This document shows, piece after piece, positions 36,201-48,000 of a stretch of DNA of 64,000 nucleotides. The notes beneath the pieces were generated by a model. It saw nothing but the letters and a program-made list of their open reading frames with translations. It did not search any database and had not been told where the DNA came from. The position numbers were made by a program, and so were the translations under genes. Every line of letters begins with the position of its first letter. The first letter of the stretch is position 1. Source of the DNA: Hydractinia symbiolongicarpus (lineage: Eukaryota > Cnidaria > Hydrozoa > Anthoathecata > Hydractiniidae). Where the stretch lies: the NCBI RefSeq assembly GCF_029227915.1, contig NC_079876.1:10850001-10914000 (forward strand), given 5' to 3'.

Positions 36201-38501
36201 GAGCGCTATAATTTATTACTCAAAACAACCACTTCCATACAACCGTGAAAAGAGATTACGTGTATGTAAATAAATTTTAATTTTTGTTTCAGCTTTGGGA
36301 TGAGTTCGACGGTTCTTCTAGTGAAGAATCTCTTCCAGATAGCGTTGAAGATAACTTTACAGCCAACATTGATGAAATTTTTTCGAAGGATACGTTTCTC
36401 CCGAATGCAAAAATCAAACAAGAAGTCATCGATGACCCTCCGCCCACGGTTCATATTATTGACGACTATGAAATGAAACCGTTTCGGATAAAAACGGAAA
36501 ACTTGGACGAAGATTTCGATCGATGCAATACGATGGAGAGTAATGTAGACGGGTTACCACCCTCACCCACACCGTATTACGTTGAACCAAAGTTAGAAAC
36601 TGCATCTGCTTTAGACAGTATTAATCATTGGACTAACGTGAACACCTCTTCGATGAACTACGAAGGACCAGTCGTAACAACAGTGATTCAAGATTCACAA
36701 ACTTTGTTGAACATAAATCCAACGTGCACGAATTCATTAGCAGCCGTGCCGCCCCAACTGATATTAACCACCGTTACTCCTGGCGTTGGTCCCTCTGAGT
36801 GCTATCAGATAGTGACGCCACAAAGTACTGTACGCCTTGATAGTTATCCACCCAAGAATTATTGTATCATGACCAACCGTGGGCCCGTGGCGTTAAACTT
36901 GTCGGAGTTTACTCATGTCACGCAGGTCACTCAGGAAAATCATGCGAGACCGTTAATTATCTCCCCCACTGATATTGACCCGCATCTTATTGACAGACAT
37001 TTAACTCAAATACGATCACCTCAGCAAACTAGACTGAGCGCTTTATACACAACCAAACCTAGAACAATAAGTACAACTGCCCAGGCTAATACGAACAATC
37101 AAGTGCGCCGTGCAGCAGCGAGAACTCACAAATGTACGCATCAAGGCTGTACGAAAAGTTACACGAAGTCGTCACACTTAAAAGCTCATCAAAGAACTCA
37201 TACAGGTATGTCATAAGAGTAGTTTCATTGGTTTCCTCTTACTCTACTAAGCAATACCGTTTCAAGATAGGTAAAAGCTCGATAATATGAGGCGCAACCT
37301 CGCCTTCCTGGGTCATGTGGCCCCTGAACCGTTATTACGGCGCGGCTGCTATCAAATTTACTAACAAGGCAAAAGTTCGTATTAGGCTGTCCTCATAATT
37401 AGCGAAACTTTGGAGGGTAGAATTTTAAAAATTGAATACAGATTTTACATCCAAGACTGTTTTAGACAAAATTTAAGTAAAGTTTTTAATAATGACATCA
37501 TAACACACATTTCCTTATATGGTATTGTGTTGTTGTTTTTTTTACGTCTGTGTTTTGTTTACAAACAGCGATTAACTTTGTCTATGTACGTCCGTTCTTA
37601 ATATTTCAACATTGTCGCCTGCTGATTGGATCAAATTGAACCAATAATCTCTAGGTATAGCGTTATCAAATCGGATAAAAATTTGTAATTTAATAATGGT
37701 AGCGATTGTGATTAAGCCAAAACAATGTGAACTGTTTATCAATAAGGTAATCCGGTTAAACATTATTGAAGATAGAGTTGAAATTGTTACGCAATTATTT
37801 TTTTTATCTACACTGACTGCGTATCTTGACTTGTTTTCTTCCCCTGCAAATATGTTTTATCGTCAATGCTTTTGAGTTTGCGCCAAACATTAAGATCATC
37901 TTTCTCAACAAATGACTTGCGGTACAACTGTACAATCTATTTCACAATCCTTTTAAAAGTATTATTTCGGTCTAAAATCTGACGTCATTTAAGTTGAGGA
38001 CAAGAGAATACAGTTTTTTAGATTTTTAACTACTGCTAAAATTTCTGCGCGTTTAATAAATTTCAACAAAAGCATTTATTCAAATTCAAATTTATTGTAA
38101 TACAAATGTTTAGTTCTCTTTGACGATAAACTTACTTCATGAAAAAAAGAAAATGTTAATTAGCACCTTAGTCCCCAGCCCCAGCTTTTTAACAATGCAA
38201 AATGCCTGCCAAAAGAGGAATTCGAAATCAGAGCTGGGGAGTATTTCAAACGAACCTAATATCTGACAAACACATTAAACCCTATTTTTCTTCTAACTTT
38301 TTCCCCTTCTCTGCAGGTGAAAAACCATACGCATGTTCTTGGACTGGCTGTTCCTGGAGATTTGCACGTTCAGACGAGCTGACTCGACATTTCAGAAAAC
38401 ACACTGGTCAAAGACCTTTTCGTTGTTTACGTTGTCATAGAACATTCTCAAGATCTGATCATTTATCTTTACACACAAAACGACATTTGGCAAACTGTTG
38501 A
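30256..38501 (+). CDS. Krüppel-like factor (three C2H2 zinc fingers)
   Basis: Three exons, 30256-30357, 36293-37205 and 38317-38501, join in phase to give 399 residues. The start is the ATG before NSVADPV; an in-frame stop-free TTG upstream is not needed. The N-terminal two thirds is acidic and Ser/Thr-rich, as in transactivation domains. It has two SUMO-type motifs, IKQE (75-78) and IKTE (100-103), and a PVALNLS stretch. Three fingers span about 314-395: [20 protein letters not shown] and [10 protein letters not shown]. These are the KLF/SP contact helices, and the TGEKPY and TGQRPF linkers are standard. The protein ends soon after finger 3, as KLFs do. The last intron splits the linker after finger 1. 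Finger sequence alone does not assign the subgroup. It should act in the nucleus on GC/CACCC boxes. Confidence 0.95.
30358..36292 (+). other. Intron 1 of the KLF gene
   Basis: This 5.9-kb intron opens with GTATGT and ends TTTGTTTCAG. I see no coding exon or clear transposon in it. It contains a TTTG simple repeat at about 30508-30532. Small frames such as 32626-32811 and 35346-35739 lack recognisable domains. Regulatory elements are plausible but cannot be seen directly. Confidence 0.7.
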
Positions 38502-38956
38502 ATACTTTTCACTTACTACATTTTCTCATATGCTGTTCTTGTAAGATTTGATTGGTTGCTAAGGCTGATTGACAACCAATCATGTGTGTCGTTCGGTTTA
38601 CTTGCACACATATATATTTTTTTCATAAACATATTTATTTTACACTATTTTGCATCACAGAGGTCTATACGCGCACGCGCAGATTTAACCCCTGTCTCGT
38701 TTGCAGGCCTTAAAAGAGATCCTGGTGACGAATTGTTCGTTTGTTTGTTATATCCTTATTCGCATATTTTTAGTATTTAATTTTTTGACTAGCATTTTTT
38801 ACATCATAGGATACTTTGCCCCGATTATTCAGTACTTGCAGAAACATACAAGCAAGGCAAACGTCTCTGTTAAATTGGATACCAGTTTGTTTCATATCAA
38901 CCACACCGGCTTATATTTTCGTTTGAATCTAACAAAAAAAAGAGATCTTAGGACTA

Positions 38957-38962
38957 AATAAA
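38957..38962 (+). terminator. Candidate polyadenylation signal of the KLF gene
   Basis: This is the first AATAAA after the stop codon, about 455 bases downstream. Another AATAAA-like site lies near 39025. Confidence 0.5.
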
Positions 38963-39991
38963 TTATTTTTCTAGTTCTATTTTTCTTTGTATATATTTAT
39001 TATAGCATAGCTAGCATTTTTTAAAATAAAAGAGTTTTTGTAAAAAACCACCTGGGCTTACACAGTTAATGGTGTGCTGTCCAGGGGATGTGATCTGTAA
39101 AATGTACATATATCATAATGATTTTCGAAATTGCGAAAATAATAATCTATAAAAAATCGTGTCATGATATTAATAAAAAAAACATGAGCTGAAACTTTTT
39201 CCGTTTTGATACCTTTTCAACAAACGGGCTTGTCAGAAACGTTTCCCGGTATATTGCATCACATATATAAAGCAACACGCATTTGTGTAATTGGACGTCA
39301 TTTCGTGTCCTTCTTTTTTACCCAAAGTATGTGGACACACTAAAGTTCGTTTCCATTTGACAGCATTTTTCGCTATAACGCAGAAAGCTCACTCGCTTGA
39401 AAATGAGGAGGCGACAGATGTCAAATGCAAATGACTGAAGAAAAAACCGTCACAACATTCAATATTTTTTGGGTTTGTTAGTAAGAGTAAACATGCAAAT
39501 AATACGGAAGTAACTTATCAACCATTAAATAGTACCGTTTCTTTGGCAACTCCCTGGTGCTTAAACAATGCAATATTATTAACACAAAAATGTATTCTAT
39601 TCTGTACATATTTACACTCGTGAAAAAACTCACGGGGTCGCCCACAAATTATCTTTTCTGCGGGAGACCCGGGGAATAAAGCTATCGTAGCCATTTTGAA
39701 AATATAATATACGGTTACTTGTTAAGAAATATCCGAGTGACCCGGCGTTGAACCCAAGGTTGAGCGCTTAAACAGGTTAATCATACCGCACATCCAGGTC
39801 GAACGCTGTAGTGCGGGTATACAGTACGTGGCAGATCCAAAGAAGCGCTCACAGCGATACAGCATTTCGGGTGGAACAAATTTATTTAAAAAAACTTTTC
39901 CGCATCTTCAGTTAAAATAAAAAGCACAGTCAAAGCAGAAACACTCGGACAGCATTTTCTTGTTCTAAAGAGTAACGTAAATATTTAAAAA

Positions 39992-40133
39992 CTAGTCGTT
40001 AGCCCGTGGAAAAATCCACGGGTTTGCCCGTCCTTTTTATACCGCATTGCTTGCGTCTTGCTTCTTGCGCAGCCAAGCTACCATTTTCCGTGACAGACAG
40101 ACACACAGACGTATACGGGTATTTTAATATAGA
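39992..40133 (-). mobile_element. Short non-autonomous Helitron, copy 1
   Basis: Read on the minus strand, this 142-bp element begins TCTATATTAAAATACCCG and contains a GTCTGTCTGTCACG-type stretch. It ends with a 7-bp hairpin (CCCGTGG / CCACGGG), then CTAACGA and the terminal CTAG. It lies between A and T with no target duplication. Those are the hallmarks of Helitron ends: 5' TC, 3' CTRR preceded by a hairpin, and insertion into AT. There is no coding capacity. Confidence 0.85.
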
Positions 40134-41974
40134 TTATTCACGAGAGATACCGGGTTGAACGCTTTAGGAAAACAATATAACAAATCCGTGTTCTATGCCC
40201 TTCTGGCATCTCCTTTACGTATGCTGTAACAAAAGCTGTAAAAGCGCCAACCAGTTACTCTCATATCTATGGTACTGCGTCTAATAATTTTTTAATAAGA
40301 TTGAGTTATTCTGACCAGGGAATGCTCTTTTGCTCTTTAGTCGTACCAAAAATTGCGCCTCATTTTAAGGGTTAAGTCTACTCTTAAAAGATGTTTTTTA
40401 TTCATCAAACAAACTTTATCATTGCGACACGAAGATATAGGACATTTAAAACTGCATGAAAAAATAAAATTATATAAAAGATATAAAATTTGATAACTTC
40501 TTGGTAAACAAGTAAAGAAAAAAGCGTTTAAACGCAGCCAAATTTTGCTTTTAAATATTTATCTCCTATTCACATTAACCATATCATTTTTAATCGCTAT
40601 CTGTACTATTCTTTGTTTACGAAAAATTACCTAGGCGTAATTTTGCGTTTGGTAATTTTAATTTATTTCTTAGCATTGTTTTTTATATATATATATATAC
40701 GCGACGGTAAAGTATTGCAAATGCAGACACATAATCTAAAAGTAATTTGTTGATAACCTGTCAAAACAGCAATGAATAGAGAAAACATTTAAAAACACAA
40801 AGGTGGTGCTGATCTCAGGGATTTCTCTCACATAGTATCAATGGAGAATATACTGTGTATAGGGATGTTTTTATCGGTTATACATGAAGTATGTCCCGAA
40901 ACTCTTGTATTGTTTTTATTTTATTAATTGACTTTTTGGACGAGGGAATAGAGATTGGATAAATCAATTGGATAAGTATAGAACTTGCTCGAAGGTGAGA
41001 AAATCACACGTGTTGGAACGAGATTTTCGTGCACTTGTCAATTGATACATTATGATCGTTAGTACGTAGTTTAAGGCAAGCAAACGAATGCTGAAAGATG
41101 AAGGAGGCAAAAAAATAAAAACATTGTTAAAAATTGTTAAAAACTTTTCGAAACTAAAAACTCTATTTTCTTCTTCTTCGTGACACTATAACCGCTACAG
41201 TATATCCTGGAAAAGAGCTTTGCGTGCATCCGTGCGACGTTTTTTTCTCCAGGTAATGCTACCCCATCAAAAAATGACATAACCAGAATTCATTTACGTA
41301 TTCTTTGAAACTTCCAGTCCAGTAATAACAAAAACAGAGCCGAATCAAGCACGCAAATCAAACACATGCACTGTGAAGGAGTGCACGTGTTTCGGCTAAA
41401 TGATTTTCACAGGCGTACTTCAAAATAGTAGCTTGTCTAATTTTTTAGGAGCAATTTATCTCAAAAAAAGATGGAGTAGATTCCGACTATTTATTTAAGA
41501 GAAGCTGCTGCAGCATTGACAATATCTTCATCGGACATATTGAATAATCTTTATGAAAAACCCCTTTTGTTTCAAATCTCTTCTAAATAGGGCGTTTATT
41601 AAAGGAGGCCGTTTATTAAAGCAGGGCGCTATTAAAAAGCAAACATGGAAATAAGTAGCGTTTCATCGTTTGTTTGTTAAAGTTGAAGATTTTGTTCATC
41701 ATAGATAAAGACATATTACTTGCGTTGTGCTACGTCAGCATATTTTTCAAAGATAATAGAGGACATATATGTATAAATCGTCACCGTATTTACATGAAAT
41801 TTAAAATAACGTCACCGTCGGTAGATGCATCACGCAAGGCGTCATCTATATGATATCATGATCTCAGGTGATTATGAATTACGTTCTCCATACAGTCCAG
41901 TCACAATATTAACTCTGCGAAGTTTGCGTGATACGTGAAACCAAGCATCGGGACATTTCATTTCAGCGGGAAAG
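40134..41974. other. Intergenic sequence 3' of CWC27
   Basis: I see no gene. There is a TA microsatellite at about 40687-40700. Near 41590-41632 the phrase GGCGTTTATTAAAG occurs with two further variants in tandem, probably a remnant of a repeat end. 39630-39900 and 40141-40180 share degenerate phrases (GAGTGACCCGGCGTTGAACC and GAGATACCGGGTTGAACGC). Confidence 0.5.
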
Positions 41975-41980
41975 TTTATT
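41975..41980 (-). terminator. Polyadenylation signal of CWC27
   Basis: AATAAA on the minus strand, about 75 bases after the CWC27 stop codon, which is a normal distance. Confidence 0.7.
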
Positions 41981-42053
41981 TCTTCTATCCAGGTCGCTAA
42001 TCATCTTCAGTGGTCAATTCACCTGCTAACACTTTTACGCCCCTTCTTAGATG

Positions 42054-45000
42054 TTATCTCTTCTCCTTGTGGTCTTTTTTTGATTTTTCTCGCTTTCTTT
42101 TGTTGATTGGGTTGCGGGGATCGTGAATGTCATACCTAAAATATAAAAAGAATTATGTGTATGAAAAGTTATAAATATTGGAAAAACAACACTTTAAAGT
42201 TCCAACTTTACCACTCCGGTGGAAGTGGTTGGTGGTCGAGTAGTTTATTTTCTTGCTTAGAAGGTAAAAAGGTTTAAACCATGTGGTTGACATTTTTTCC
42301 CTTTTTTTTAAATATATTTTTTTTAATTTCTTTTTTTTTGGTCTGCCATTTTTTTTGTCAATTTTAGAAAAATAAAAGAGTAGATAAAGAGAAGAGATTA
42401 TGCTGGTGATCAGTCGAACGAGTGTGACCGCCGCCTAAAATCCCCATTTAAAATTTGTAAATACACCGGTAGACGAAAAATCGCAATTTTGTTACACCGA
42501 CGAAACCCAACGCACATTTCTACCGAATATCCAAATAAGGAAACGACAATTGGAAAAATAAACACACTGGCCCAATTTGAAGCAATAATAGTATTTGTTG
42601 TGAAAAGGAGAAATATCTATATTATAATACCCGTATACGTCTGTCTGTCTGTCACGCAAAATGGTAGCTTAGCTGCGCAACAACGAGAAGCACGCAATTC
42701 GGTATAAAAAGCAAGGGCGAACCCGTGGATTTTCCACGGGCTAACGACTAGTGTTACTAATTTTGGCTTGTGGATCACAAAAAGGTCATAATTTTTGATG
42801 TCGCCATCATATTCAGTATACTTTTTTGTGTGATACATTTCGTCAAAAAAGGGGATGAGTTTCAGTCAGCGCAGTCATGTTATAAGAAAATAAATTCTTT
42901 CAGGCAAATAATGAAACATTAGTATTTCAAAAATGGAATGTTAGTTCGACTCACCAATCGTCACCCTTCATGTTTGCATCTTTCGCTTTCTCTTCGCTTT
43001 CAAAGTCAAGTTTGTGGCTCATCCTATAAAATACAAATCGTTTTAGAAAGAAAAAAATATATTTTGGCATGCCACATCTTGTTGATCATACATAGGCACA
43101 TTTATTAATGGACTTCTTTGGGGATTGCTAGGTAAATTTCCTTGAGTCTTCTATATCGGATTGCCCTGTTTTAAGGTTAAAATGAAAGATTTTGATACTT
43201 ACTTACAAATTTGCTTTTCTAGTTCCTCGATAGTTAAAAAAGCACAATTTTTGGGTATTCAATTACATTTTTTCCCTTCATAAGAGTTTATTTGAGAATA
43301 ATTTCTAAAGTGATTTAAAATTGCATAGTTTTATTTTGTCTGTAAACTATAAACTTGTTTGATTCTCAAGTTGCTAGTAGGTTGCTCAGCACAAAAAAAG
43401 TTCGATAATCTTGTAACTTTTACAAATTACAGTTCAAACATTTCAAGTCAACACTTTTTTCTTTTTTAGAAAGCGTATATATAGACATTTTATAGGGCTC
43501 CCACTTTTTTTTAAAAACAAAATTGAGAAGAGGACTTTAGAGGAGATTTTTGTGATTTTTGAGGAGGTTTTGTTAAAAAAATTGTGAAGAGTTAAGGTAA
43601 AATACTGGCACTTGTAACAATGAAGGAACATACAACCTGGCATCCCAATATTTTCTTTGTTTCAAATACAAACACAACAAAAAAAGTTTGATGTTTGCTG
43701 GCCACAGCAACCACAAATTGTGGTGATTCGAAATAAATAGTATAAAAATAGCATATATAAAAAATAACCAAATGTTAAATTTCTTTCAGGAGATTTGAGA
43801 ACAAAACCTAAATTTCGAAAAAAATTGAGGATATTTGAGGAGAATTGAGGAGACCTTGTGAATTTAAGGCGATTAAAGAAGGCGTGGGAACTCTGTTTTT
43901 TTATGCGCCAGTAATCACATTAAAATTCAAGCAACTTCGTTTTTCTTTAAAATTTAGGATTAAAATCTTGAAAGGAATCTTAACGCAGAACAAACTTGCA
44001 TTACTAAAAGACTACATACCATCCCTCATCATTCTCATCATCTTCTTTATCGTTATCTTTTTTCGTTTCCTTCTGTTTACTATCGGAAGGCGGTTCCGCT
44101 GCAATCATATTAGAAAGCTTTTGTTCAAAACCAGCGAGCAGTTCCAAGGTCTGTAAAAATGACATAACTGCAAAGTTGATTCATCCAACTTAATTCACTT
44201 AAAAGCCAATTTTATGAAATCCTCCATAACACAATTCCAAAAAATTTCTACCAGGTACAAATTTCACGTCATTTTGTAATTTTATAAACATATCTGGGTT
44301 CTTTTCTCACCTGGCTTTCTCGATTACCGCCTTTTTTAAGTAGTACATTTTCTTTCTTCTTTTCTATGAAAGTTTTACGCTCGTCGAGGAGTGTTCGCAT
44401 CAAATCGTTCACCGGTTCTTTTTCTAATATTACAAAAAAAGAAAAGGGGGAAGGGGGTAGAAACATATTCTTTTAGAAAGAAAATTCAGTCTGCTTTCTA
44501 CTTTACTAAAAAGATTCACTGTTCTTTTCATGTCAATAAAATCACATAAAACCAGCAGATTTACAAACACATTTCAACCACTAACCTGGTTTTTCAACTT
44601 CTTCTTTTTTATCAACTTCTATTTTATCTTTTGCTTTTAATTCTCTCTTTAACTTTTTAGCTTCTTCTTGTAATGCGCGCCTTAAATAGAAATAAAGTGA
44701 AGAACAATCTTGACTAACAAATTTCCTCAAACAGAATGTTTACACACAAGCCATACTTATATCAACTAGAAATTATAGCTGCAATATATAAGTATAACTT
44801 ATATCTACACGCCATCGTGAAAGTTATCTTTGAATATTGCCATGTTTTCAATTTACTCTGGCTGTTGTATGAAAATAGTAACTTTCCTAAAACTATTTGC
44901 AAGATAGAAGAGTAGCTTGCTAAACGCAGATATAGAAGAGTAGCTTCATAAACAAAGAAGGGTAACAAAGCATTTCAACATGACAGCGAAAAAAACCAAT

Positions 45001-48000
45001 GTTGGGCTAAATAATTACTCTTTTTTGCCTAATTTTAAAATCTCCCCCCCCCCCTCTCTCCCCGCCCTTTCCCCCCCCCCCCTCCTTTGATAGCAATTTG
45101 TAATGACCCCCATTATGAAAGCTTAGGAAAAATCTAAATACGCCTTGCCCTGCCCCTGGTTTTTCTCTGTGAGTTTTTATCAAACAGTTAACTGGTTATT
45201 CAATGTTAAAAGCACCTTCGCTCTTTTTTCTTTTTATCTTCAATATCTTCTAGTTCTTCTTCTTTCTGAATAATTTCTTTTTCATCTTTTTTTAGCTTTT
45301 TTCGAATGCTGTCTGATACTTCACTGTTCTCCTGAAATAAATAAAAAATTTACCTGTCAACTACGCAGTGTGAGTGGCTGTACATCTTCTCATTTATTTT
45401 GTGAAAAGTTTATCATAACATACGCAGCAGTAACAATATTGAAATATTAACTTCACACAAAAGGCAGCCATGTTTACCACTGTTTCTAATTCATACTGAT
45501 TCAATACATTTGTCATTTTTTGTTTTGGTACATAAGTATAAAACATATCAAAAGTATCGCGTTATCAAAAAGTTACCACAATTTCTACAGCCATAAGTTG
45601 ATATGGGAGGAAGAAGAGCAAGAGAAACATATTTCGTCTTTCCGCATATTATCACTAATGTCATAAAACACAAATATAAAAAATTTGACGAAGTGGCATG
45701 GTCAACAAAGATTGATCCGTTAGCTAGGTCAGAATGACGATTCGTCCCATGGATAGATGTCCAAGCGGTCTAAGGCGCAAGTCTTAGAGAAGCTGCCCCT
45801 TGAAGCCGGGAAGTTTAAAGTACGTGGGTTTGAATCCCACTCTATTCGAAAATTTAATTAGTTTTTCGGAAAGAAGCAAATTTCCATAAATAATTAACAA
45901 TTTGTGTTGGCTGGCATAATATGACTTAAAACTAAACGATAAACGTGCAAACACTACAATTCTTTAGGGAGTGTGCAATAAAATGGAGTTTTATGACTTG
46001 TATAAAAAGCATAATGAAAAACAAAGGGACTTACATTTTTCCTTTTTTCCGTAGGATCAATCGCTGGCTGTGAACTCAACTTTGGATCGTTCAAAACATC
46101 ATGGCTACTTTTAATGTGATGTTCCTAACAAACCAAGATTTTCATTATACTTATACATGATTTTAACATACTTTTAACAGAAAGGAAATAAAAAAATACC
46201 TGATTTGAACTGAAAGGTAGTACAAAAAGAAAGCCAATAACAATTAATAAAATGATTGTTATTTTAATGTTATTTCTCAACACGAAAGCAGAACAGAAAA
46301 TTGAGAAAAGCTGCTTCAATCAACTGTTTCATTTACAGTCTGAGCACAACAGGAACCTATGGTGTTTTAACTCAACGATTTTCAATCAATATGTCTCAGG
46401 TTCAATACATGTTGCAGTAAAACGAAAATATCAGATGATAAAGGTATGCAAGATGTCTGATCATTTCAAATTTTCCTTAGCTTTGTGTCAAGACTTTGCA
46501 TTCAGGAACTTAAATTACTTCTATGTTTTCTGAAAAGTATACTTTCTCACTCTAGCTGTTATTAAAAGAATATCCTCTGACTTTAAAAAATGTATTAGAA
46601 AGATTGTGTTATAACATTGCTTTTTGTTATACAATATTGAAGGAGAAGAATTTTACGAAAATTCCTCGCAGAATCTGTAAGTTTTAAAACGAATTTAAAG
46701 CAGATGAACATGAATCTAAAGACATGTTATTTTCTTAGATTTACTACAGTCAAAATCAAATTTCCTAAAATCAAATTCCATGTAATTCTAAAAAAACCTT
46801 AGGGATGTCACTACCTTAGGGAAAGAATTTGTTATAGTAAAAAACTTTTCCAGACCTTATATTTATGTAATTTTTATTTAAGATTTTGAGCAAAAATTTA
46901 TTCTACAAATATTTCCTTTTATTTCCAGACACTCAAACGCAAAAATAATTCCACAAACATTTGTTTCTGCAAAAAGTTCTTGCCTTGAGATTTGTCCAAA
47001 ACTTTTAGGTAATTCAGGGAGTTTTAAAGCAAATTCCAAAGGAGGTTGAAGAAGGCTGTCCACCATGTGAAAAAAAAATCAGCAAGCTAATTAGAATCCA
47101 ACCTGTTCTCATATTCACATGCACTGTTACTAAAGGTTTATACTTTCCACTACACTTGCGGTGGTGGAGTTATAAAGGAGATATAATACGTAATAGTGTT
47201 TTTAAAAAAAGGCTACTGCATGTATTTAACTGGTGTGTTTACCTTTGTAAATTGATCAGCTTCATCTTCATCTTCCTCCGCTTCTTCTCCAAACGATAGC
47301 AACTTGTAATTTCTAAAATAAATGAACAATTTAGAATTTTATAACATGTTGTTTAATACTAACTCAGTGGGTGGTTGTTTTCTAGGAAAAAAATTATTCT
47401 TCTGTAAAGCAGCAAGTAATTTTTATATACACTCTGAAAACTTACAAGTCTCCAGGAGCGATTTTGAGGGTGTTGGTTTACTGGAAGGGGGGGGGGGGGG
47501 GGCTTATTAGAGGGAAGGAGGAGTTAAAAAATGTGCAAGGGTAGACTATCATTTGAAAATATACACAATAACACAAAACAAAAACTCGTTGAGTTAAAAA
47601 ATTAAATCTAAAGGCGAAACCTTTCTTTAATATGCTAGAAGTTTTTAGATATTACCGTAAGTCAGTACTTACGGTAATTTCTTTTTTCACCCTTTCCTCA
47701 AGCTCTGTCCTAGTAAAAGTAGCTTTTTGATTTGATTTAAAAGACTTTCAAACTTTTACTTATACAGGGGGGAGTAGATAAAGTAAACTTTTATTATAAC
47801 GGTCCTTAAGATACACACCTACGAAAAACTTTAGAATGGCTAAGACCAACTTTTTTAACCTTGGGTTTTAATGACCTAGAACATGCTGGCGTGTTAGATG
47901 AAATTTGTGTCCCTGATATGCAAGATTAACTTCCCTGACTATTGTGTACAGCAGTAAAGAGTTGATTATTGTATAAGCAAACGTTTTTCTCGTTCTATTT

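Noticed and set aside
43845-44466. Frames of 103 and 65 codons around 44 kb.
   Set aside because: They overlap CWC27 exons 12-13 and read partly through introns. The spliced CWC27 frame explains the coding signal.
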